Of a DNA stretch of 18,337 nucleotides, positions 13,954-18,337 are shown one piece after another (the stretch's first letter is position 1; every line of letters starts with the position of its first letter). The position numbers and the translations under genes are program-made. This DNA is from Parachlamydiales bacterium (lineage in GTDB: Bacteria; Chlamydiota; Chlamydiia; Chlamydiales; JAJFMK01): positions 1-18,337 of the forward strand of contig JAGVKY010000064.1 in assembly GCA_020050175.1 (NCBI GenBank), in the 5' to 3' direction. Under the pieces are notes generated by a model. The model was not told the DNA's origin and ran no database searches. It worked only from the letters and a program-made list of their open reading frames with translations.

Positions 13954-14080
13954 CCTGAAAGCTCTCGCGATTCAACGATCGTAAATTTATTCGTATATTT
14001 CTATACGGACAAACTTACGATCGTTGAATCCCGAGGCTTTGACGCAGCGAAAATCGACGTTATTCATTGCGATTGGTATA
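13917..14080. repeat. 164-base palindromic (MITE-like) element fused to the end of dapF
   Basis: The left arm, from TATACCAATCGCAATG at 13917, and the reverse complement of the right arm, ending at 14080, share their first 25 bases exactly, then 5- and 3-base blocks split by single changes. A divergent middle of 15-17 bases follows, then 16 identical bases (GATTCAACGATCGTAA, 13969-13984, against 14015-14030). An inner CGTATA-TTTC-TATACG hairpin (13992-14007) sits at the centre. The ends read TA|TACC and GGTA|TA, consistent with insertion at a TA dinucleotide, as for IS630/mariner-type elements. No ORF is inside. Only one copy is in the window, so mobility is inferred from structure; it could also be a bidirectional terminator that has grown. 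Confidence 0.7.
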
Positions 14081-14082
14081 AT
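14054..14082 (+). promoter_or_regulatory. Promoter-like sequence at the right end of the palindromic element
   Basis: TCGACG (14054-14059), 17 bases, then a perfect TATAAT (14077-14082). The -10 box is created at the element boundary: TATA is the element's last four bases and AT is flanking sequence. It lies 25 bases before the ATG of the next gene, giving a predicted leader of about 18 bases. The -35 box matches consensus at four of six positions. Confidence 0.5.
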
Positions 14083-14107
14083 GGCGTAGATCAATCGAAA
14101 GTATACA

Positions 14108-15142
14108 ATGGCCAAACAAATATCTCCCTCTCTTCCCCAAGCTCAAAATCCTTTAATCCTCCGGTGCAGCAGGATCATGGAGGCTTTTGCTAAATCGGAT
14201 GACGAACGTGATTTTTTCCTCGACCGATTAGAGGGTTTTCTTTTCTTTGTCGATTGTGACAAATCGCAAGATGAGTTGAATGCTCTGGATAACGAGCTAA
14301 AAGTTTTTAAAGAACGTTATGTCGCCATTCCCAAATTAACCTCCTATGAAACTAAAAAAATCATGGAAGGTTTTGTAAACGAAAAAGTTTACGATATTGA
14401 TACTAAAGAGAAGCTTCTCGATATCATCCAAGGAAAAGAAGCTCGCGATCATTTTCTAGAATTTATTTATGACCACTTAGCAGAGCTTGAAAAGTGGCAG
14501 CAATATTACCAAGAGCGTTCGCGGATCAGGATCATTGAGTGGTTAAGAAGTCACAGTTTTGATTTTGTTTTTGAAGAGGATTTGGATCTTCCAAAGCATA
14601 TTCTTGAGCGTTTAAAAGAAACACTCTTTGAGACAACTGTTTCAAAAGAGCTCTCTTCAGCAAGAAAGACGCTTCAGGCAAAGGCAAAAACTTATTATTC
14701 CAATGAGGCGCTTCATCCGCGGCCAAAAAGAGGGCGTCCTCCTAAGCAAGTAACCAAAGCCGAAATTGAGCCGCAAGTTTCATTGGATATTTTCACTCAG
14801 GTGCCAAAGTCGATCCGACCATTTCTCTTTACCCCAGAAATTAGCACATCGCTTGGTGCATCTTTCTCCTCCAAGTTTGAAAATGAAGAGGCTCTTGCTG
14901 CTACCCGTCGTGCCAATCTTGAGCGCGATTTAGAGGCAGGCAGTATTGATGACAAGCTTGCCACTCTTCGTAAGCTCTCAGGTCATTGGAAGGAAGAATC
15001 GGCCGCCGCAGCTCCTACGATCGACTTCTCAACAGACGATGACGATGAGGAGGACGAAGATGAGGAAGACGAAGATCTTCCAAAGGCAAAAAGGGCCCCA
15101 GCCAAAGCTGCAGCCAAAAAGCCCGCCCCCAAAAAGAAGTAA
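14108..15142 (+). CDS. UPF0158 family protein with AT-hook and histone-like tail
   Basis: A conserved chlamydial protein of unknown function; position after dapF matches CT429. The UPF0158 domain spans about 70-160 (VAIPKLTSYETKKIMEGFV, then LEKWQQYYQERSRIRIIEWL). The rest looks made for nucleic acid. HPRPKRGRPPKQ (203-214) contains a textbook AT-hook core, GRP flanked by basic residues. Residues 309-323 are a continuous run of Asp and Glu. The final 20 residues (PKAKRAPAKAAAKKPAPKKK) resemble histone H1/Hc1 tails. The protein carries no signal peptide or membrane segment, so it is likely cytoplasmic and may bind DNA or RNA. Expression may depend on the TATAAT at 14077. A strong terminator follows at once. 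No enzyme motif is recognised. Confidence 0.85.
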   Translation: MAKQISPSLPQAQNPLILRCSRIMEAFAKSDDERDFFLDRLEGFLFFVDCDKSQDELNALDNELKVFKERYVAIPKLTSYETKKIMEGFVNEKVYDIDTKEKLLDIIQGKEARDHFLEFIYDHLAELEKWQQYYQERSRIRIIEWLRSHSFDFVFEEDLDLPKHILERLKETLFETTVSKELSSARKTLQAKAKTYYSNEALHPRPKRGRPPKQVTKAEIEPQVSLDIFTQVPKSIRPFLFTPEISTSLGASFSSKFENEEALAATRRANLERDLEAGSIDDKLATLRKLSGHWKEESAAAAPTIDFSTDDDDEEDEDEEDEDLPKAKRAPAKAAAKKPAPKKK

Positions 15143-15154
15143 TCCGCTCACTCA

Positions 15155-15205
15155 AAAGAGACTCTGTTAGCCAATTTATCTTAGCTAATAGAGTCTCTTT
15201 TTTTT
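15155..15205 (+). terminator. Intrinsic terminator after the UPF0158 gene
   Basis: AAAGAGACTCTGTTAGC (15155-15171) pairs with GCTAATAGAGTCTCTTT (15184-15200), with one non-Watson-Crick position, across a 12-base AT-rich loop. The 3' arm continues into a run of eight T in all. It begins 13 bases after the stop codon, as expected for a factor-independent terminator. Confidence 0.9.
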
Positions 15206-15243
15206 AATCGCAAAGGCATAAGAAAACTTCTTCTTTCGAGCAA

Positions 15244-15529
15244 CTCGAGGGCATCGCGGTCTGATTTTTTAACACAAAGGACACAGAGAACCACAGAGTT
15301 ACACAGAGAGCCTTCGGCTTAGCACACCGATCGAGGGCATCCATTTTTGATTTAGAGCTGTAGAATGGAGAAATATCTAGAGTACAAAACTATCCGAAAA
15401 GACGAAGGCTCTCCACGTTCTCTACGGTTAATCTAAATCGGACCACAAGACCATCGGGTTATCTGCTAAGCAAGCCGAAGGCTCTCCGTTGTTCTCTATG
15501 TCCTCTGTGATAAAAAATCCAGTCTCGAG
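15244..15529. repeat. Nested inverted-repeat element in a gene-free region
   Basis: The region between the terminator at 15205 and the Sir2-like gene at 15562 (356 bases) has no gene. Its outer arms are CTCGAG...TTTTTTAACACAAAGGACACAGAGAAC...AGAGAGCCTTCGGCTTAGC (from 15244 to about 15323) and, on the other strand, TGCTAAGCAAGCCGAAGGCTCT...CTCGAG (15463-15529). An inner pair repeats shorter versions: CGAGGGCATCCATTTTTGAT (from 15332) and GACGAAGGCTCTCCACGTTC (from 15401). GGAGAGCCTTCG or its complement therefore occurs three times. The arms differ by indels, so the element is old or composite. Repeats of the 'CACAGAGAACCACAGAG' type are scattered in many bacterial genomes. Transposase is absent. 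Confidence 0.65.
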
Positions 15530-15561
15530 GCCCTCATACAGTGCGCTCTGAGGAGTGTTTT

Positions 15562-16485
15562 TTAGTTGAGGAGGAGTTTGGGGAGGATTTCGTGGGCATC
15601 GCCTGGGTACCAGAGGTCTTCGCTGCCGAGGTAGGAAGGGCAGAGAGGATTGACCGCGATGATCTTGATTTCAGGGTGATGCTCCTTCATCCAACGAAGA
15701 AAGCCTTTATCATCGTGAGAGAGACCAATGCAGATAACAGCATGGATGTCATCGATCGACTCTCTTGTTTGCACGACTCTTTTAGAAACTCTAAGAGGAT
15801 GTGAGCCCACCCTTTCGTGCATCCAATCAAGGTTTTCAGTCAGGATCTGCTTGTTAGTCTCTTTGGCAAGACGGCTGAGGGCATGGTGGCCTCGAGCAGG
15901 AGCTCCTTTTGAACAAGCATCGCGGAAAGCAATGATTTCTTGCCCAATATGCTCAGGAGCATACATCCACTTCGCCAAAGCTTCATCGAAGTTTGATTGG
16001 AAACCTAGCTGCTCTTCTAATTTCCGCATATCAGGGATGCCAGAAGCAATCGAAAGACCAGCCCCTGTATAAAAAATCACCCTTTTATCCTGGACCCAAC
16101 CTCTGATCTCTTCCTCTTCAATAAAGCTTGGGATCGCTCCAATATTTTCAAGCGGAGCTCCAAAACAAGAGGCGTCTCTTCTGGCTAAAATACCTTGCGC
16201 CTCTTCCCATGGATCAGATGAAAAGGTCGAAAATCCAAAGAGGTAAGATTCGTTTATGGTTTTTCTAAAAAGGTTGCGGTCACGAGAAGAGAGCTCTTTC
16301 CAGTAATTCTCAGGGATTTCTAGGGCCAAACAAACTTTTTCGCCATCCGATTGAAAACCAAAACGGACACCTTCTTTTTCCCAACCCATCTCAAAAGGGT
16401 GATCATCACTTTCGACAAAAAAGGATTGCAACGGTGTTGCAATTGCCTGCGCGAAGAGAACTATCAGTAAAAATGTCTGTTTCAA
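15562..16485 (-). CDS. Exported Sir2-like (sirtuin-fold) protein
   Basis: The 307-residue product begins with a signal peptide (MKQTFLLIVLFAQAIA, then TPLQSFF), followed by about 110 residues of no recognised fold. A Sir2-like NAD-binding domain runs from about 132. YTGAGLSIASGIPDMR (139-154) matches 'GAGxSxxSGIPdFR', and TENLDWMHERVGS (216-228) matches 'TQNIDxLHxxAGS'. ICIGLSHDD stands for 'iGTSl', and AVNPLCP for 'INp'. The usual catalytic 'ELHG' after this is not present (RVSK); His229 in GSHP is the nearest candidate. The zinc-binding CxxC pairs are missing, so activity is uncertain. The start is TTG at 16485, supported by AGAGG six bases upstream; it gives the best signal peptide. A possible -10 TATACT lies at 16513-16518 (complement). 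Export of a Sir2 domain is unusual; deacylase, ADP-ribosyl or NADase activity are alternatives. Confidence 0.72.
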   Translation of the reverse strand: MKQTFLLIVLFAQAIATPLQSFFVESDDHPFEMGWEKEGVRFGFQSDGEKVCLALEIPENYWKELSSRDRNLFRKTINESYLFGFSTFSSDPWEEAQGILARRDASCFGAPLENIGAIPSFIEEEEIRGWVQDKRVIFYTGAGLSIASGIPDMRKLEEQLGFQSNFDEALAKWMYAPEHIGQEIIAFRDACSKGAPARGHHALSRLAKETNKQILTENLDWMHERVGSHPLRVSKRVVQTRESIDDIHAVICIGLSHDDKGFLRWMKEHHPEIKIIAVNPLCPSYLGSEDLWYPGDAHEILPKLLLN

Positions 16486-16620
16486 GGCGACCTCTCGAAG
16501 ATCAGGCTACCGAGTATACCACAACCTGAATTTTTGATTAGTAGATTTTGTGCAGAGGATGGACCCTATCGACGAAGGTGTTGAAATTCATTCCTTTAGT
16601 AATTTTAATTTTTCAATGAT

Positions 16621-16660
16621 AAAAAAAGGACAGGACTTTCCATAAGAATTTCCTGTCTTT
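16621..16660 (-). terminator. Intrinsic terminator after the M15 peptidase gene
   Basis: On the minus strand GACAGGA (complement of 16651-16657) pairs with TCCTGTC (complement of 16629-16635) over a 15-base loop and is followed after one C by seven T (complement of 16621-16627). It lies 12 bases past the stop codon of the leftward M15 gene. The rest of this 186-base gap, to 16486, shows only the possible promoter of the Sir2-like gene. Confidence 0.8.
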
Positions 16661-16671
16661 AGGCCTTGAAC

Positions 16672-17316
16672 TTATTGGGCGAGGACGACTTCGGGATCTT
16701 TATCGAAATGTTGGTAATCGACGTAGCCTCTGATGGGCATCCAGTCTCCACCCCAATCCCAACCCCTTTTAATAAAGGCATTGTAGACAACGGAATTCGG
16801 TAGAATCATCCCTTTCAAATCTTCAGTCCGGTCGAGGTACGCTTCGGCATTATTTGGAATGAGAAGGTTTCCTCTGAGGTAAGGGTTCTGAACAGGATTA
16901 AGATCGACGGCTAAGCCATAGCTATGCAAGGAAAAGGCTGTTCCCATTGTGATGGCACGGCTACAGAAGGAATAGCTGTTATTATCTTCTGCCGATCTTT
17001 CGTCAATTCCCTGGTAGACATCAACAAACACCATCTTCTCGATCGGAAAATGAGCATCGAAAATTTCTTCGAAAATCTCTCTGATTTCTTCTGCAACAAT
17101 CTTATGGAAGATCATGGCTCCCTGATGCACTTGATCATCAAATCCCCAATAGCTCACTGAAACCAAGCGTAGATCCTCTAAAGGAACGGGATTGTTGTCT
17201 TTCCAGGAATAGGGCATCTCCAAAAAGATCTCGGGTGTAATTTCTGAGATCGAAGAGACATACTCTTGAGAGGAAAGAGAGGCTGTTAATAGACAAACCA
17301 AAAGAAATGATTTCAT
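16672..17316 (-). CDS. Exported M15-family (VanY/endolysin-like) peptidase
   Basis: A predicted zinc peptidase acting on peptidoglycan peptides. The signal peptide is MKSFLLVCLLTASLSS (1-16), so it works outside the cytoplasm. SLHSYGLAVDLNP (129-141) is the M15 motif 'SxHxxGxAxD', with zinc ligands His131 and Asp138. DYQHFD (200-205) supplies the third ligand, His203, and a probable catalytic Asp200, as in the M15C group that includes L-alanyl-D-glutamate endolysins. RGWDWGGDW (184-192) matches the conserved 'W.wGGdW' before it. The 214 residues are typical. The start has AGGAAT upstream and lies 20 bases after the OMP gene, in the same direction, so the two are likely co-transcribed. The terminator at 16621-16660 ends the unit. 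Cleavage site (D-Ala-D-Ala or L-Ala-D-Glu) cannot be told. Confidence 0.86.
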   Translation of the reverse strand: MKSFLLVCLLTASLSSQEYVSSISEITPEIFLEMPYSWKDNNPVPLEDLRLVSVSYWGFDDQVHQGAMIFHKIVAEEIREIFEEIFDAHFPIEKMVFVDVYQGIDERSAEDNNSYSFCSRAITMGTAFSLHSYGLAVDLNPVQNPYLRGNLLIPNNAEAYLDRTEDLKGMILPNSVVYNAFIKRGWDWGGDWMPIRGYVDYQHFDKDPEVVLAQ

Positions 17317-17336
17317 CTGAATTCCTAAGGAGAGAT

Positions 17337-18260
17337 TTAAAATAAGTAACCAAGACTAAGTTGGATTTCGAAAGAGCGCCAGGTGGACTTAGGGACACGA
17401 GCGTCAACAACAAGCGTCTCACCAACAGAAGCAAAAGAGCTTTTTAAAGGTTCTACCCTTCCATCCCAAAGTCTCCAGTCTTGATATTTGAACGAAAGAC
17501 CGCCTTGAAGACCGGCCATCATGGTGGCGTAAGAGCGGACAAAGAAAACACTCCCATAACCTCCACGCCCATGACGTTTATCCGAAAAAATGACACCAGG
17601 AACTGTAGGGCCATTGAGGTCGAGTTTTCCATGCCAAAAAGGAAAGTGATATTCGTAACCAAAATCAAAGTCTAAGCCACACCAGCTGTACATCCCTTCA
17701 AATCCCACCCAGGGTCCCTGCCATCTTGTGCGATAGGTAAAACCTTCTAGAGTAGGAATAGGCTTTTTATGGATTTTTACATGATCCATTTTGAGATGGA
17801 TTTCGTTGTAAGCCCAGCCAAAAAGAGGGCCTAAACTGAGCCAGCGGATGGGAAAAAGATAACCAAAACCTACATTATCATCCTGAGTATTCCCCTTTTT
17901 GATGTGTGCAAGGGTCTCGCTTCTCAGAAGTGTGCTCGCAGTTTTAATCTCTGATCGGAAGTCTCCATGGCTCACATGCCCAGTAGTGGCATCTCCACGC
18001 AGAAACCAATGGTTCCAAAATAACCACCCTCTGCCTCCGTAGCTGTAAACATGCAGCGAGTTTACATGGAAATTATCTGTTCGAATGGTGGCATCTTTTT
18101 CACCATAGAAACGGATATGGTTAAAAAACTCGTCCCACCGTTGACTGCCGACTACCTCCAATGAGGCTTCCCAGCAACCTTCATCTAAAGATTGCCCCTC
18201 ATAACTTGAGAGAGTTGAAGAAAGGCAAAAGCAGGCGGAGGTCAAAACCAATGATTTCAT
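17337..18260 (-). CDS. Putative outer-membrane beta-barrel protein
   Basis: A 307-residue protein with a signal peptide (MKSLVLTSACFCLSSTLSSYEG). The mature part is rich in Gly, Trp, Tyr and Phe in alternating patterns (WVGFEGMYSWCGLDFDFGYEYHF and others, each separated by turns with Asp, Asn and Gly). It ends with SFEIQLSLGYLF, a terminal strand with a final Phe as recognised by the BAM machinery. GRGWLFWNHWFLRGDATTGH and GFGYLFPIRWLSLGPLFGW look like paired strands. It resembles the lineage-specific barrel proteins of amoeba-associated chlamydiae, but I do not recognise a named family. The ATG overlaps the stop of an upstream frame (ATGA) and has AAGGA about 6 bases before it. The next gene (M15 peptidase) starts 20 bases downstream. 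Confidence 0.72.
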   Translation of the reverse strand: MKSLVLTSACFCLSSTLSSYEGQSLDEGCWEASLEVVGSQRWDEFFNHIRFYGEKDATIRTDNFHVNSLHVYSYGGRGWLFWNHWFLRGDATTGHVSHGDFRSEIKTASTLLRSETLAHIKKGNTQDDNVGFGYLFPIRWLSLGPLFGWAYNEIHLKMDHVKIHKKPIPTLEGFTYRTRWQGPWVGFEGMYSWCGLDFDFGYEYHFPFWHGKLDLNGPTVPGVIFSDKRHGRGGYGSVFFVRSYATMMAGLQGGLSFKYQDWRLWDGRVEPLKSSFASVGETLVVDARVPKSTWRSFEIQLSLGYLF

Positions 18261-18337
18261 TCAGTTTCCTTAAGGGTGCGAGCGGTAACGTAAGCAAATC
18301 TGCCCGAGCCATTCCAATCTGGGTTAGATAAGGTAGC
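18257..18337 (-). CDS. C-terminal end of an unidentified gene (partial)
   Basis: From the right edge the complement reads ATLSNPDWNGSGRF, then AYVTARTLKETE and a stop that overlaps the barrel-protein ATG as ATGA. The tight stop/start overlap, like others in this window, argues it is real coding sequence and the first part of the same leftward operon. Only 26 codons are visible and no family is recognised. A second frame is also open over this short span, so the call is tentative. Confidence 0.4.
   Translation of the reverse strand, partial: ATLSNPDWNGSGRFAYVTARTLKETE

Noticed and set aside
13954..14053. Palindrome after dapF as a simple intrinsic terminator
   Set aside because: There is no T-run after the stem, and the repeat reaches back into dapF coding sequence with conserved outer ends, which fits an inserted element better; a termination side effect remains possible.
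15270..15310. CACAGAG-type short repeats as a possible CRISPR array
   Set aside because: The units are unequal, overlapping and arranged as inverted arms, without evenly spaced spacers or cas genes.
15541..16072. Plus-strand ORFs opposite the Sir2-like gene
   Set aside because: They mirror the Sir2 motifs on the other strand and have no ribosome sites or family resemblance.
15562..16485. Sir2 gene as part of an anti-phage defence system
   Set aside because: Defence Sir2 proteins are cytoplasmic and usually paired with partner genes; this one has a signal peptide and no such neighbour.
18255..18337. Alternative open frame at the right edge (LPYLTQIGMARADLL...)
   Set aside because: Also open for the visible span, but it runs into the barrel gene out of frame, whereas the chosen frame stops in an ATGA overlap as other genes here do.

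Overview
The window looks like a chromosomal segment of a chlamydia outside the family Chlamydiaceae (an amoeba-associated or 'environmental' Chlamydiales lineage). Three things point there. First, the order tsaB - lon - RNase Z - xerC - ABC ATPase, and the block glyA - clpP - dapF - UPF0158 protein, match from memory the Chlamydia trachomatis neighbourhoods CT343-CT348 and CT432-CT429. Second, it has a CT398/CdsZ-type coiled-coil zinc-ribbon protein and a GlyA with an extra internal segment. Third, genes such as dgt, a heptose-phosphate adenylyltransferase, a secreted Sir2-like protein and an M15 peptidase suggest a larger gene set than that of the reduced animal pathogens. No search was run, so genus and species are not assigned.

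Layout. Bases 1-1766 hold a leftward group dgt > tsaB > rpsU (dNTP turnover, tRNA t6A synthesis, ribosomal protein S21; rpsU runs off the left edge). From a 41-base divergent gap, a rightward operon runs to 9013: lon protease, a RfaE2-type nucleotidyltransferase, a rhomboid protease (TTG start), RNase Z, a XerC/D recombinase and a YbiT-type ABC-F ATPase. Most junctions overlap (ATGA, TTGA, 14 bases, TAATG), so translation is probably coupled. A decayed PemK/MazF toxin C-terminus follows (9044-9301). Facing this operon is the RNase P RNA gene (about 9334-9700, leftward), preceded by the leftward CdsZ-like gene (9790-10560).

Bases 10703-15142 run rightward: a small starch-binding-like (CBM20-like) domain protein, glyA, clpP, dapF and a UPF0158 protein with an AT-hook, an acidic run and a histone-like Lys/Ala/Pro tail. 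Two consecutive genes here (the CBM20-like gene and glyA) have Shine-Dalgarno sequences that can be hidden in hairpins. The end of dapF lies inside a 164-base palindromic, MITE-like element that supplies its last 11 codons and stop, and whose far end creates a promoter-like TATAAT ahead of the next gene.

Bases 15155-15205 form a strong terminator. Bases 15244-15529 hold a gene-free, nested inverted-repeat element. From 15562 to the right edge three leftward genes encode proteins with N-terminal signal peptides: a Sir2-like protein, an M15 (VanY/endolysin-like) peptidase and an outer-membrane beta-barrel protein. The end of a fourth reading frame overlaps the last of these. This block reads as an envelope/secreted-protein accessory region, in contrast to the housekeeping genes on its left. 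The most unusual items are the exported Sir2-like protein, the palindromic element recruited into dapF, the toxin remnant and the two hidden Shine-Dalgarno sites.
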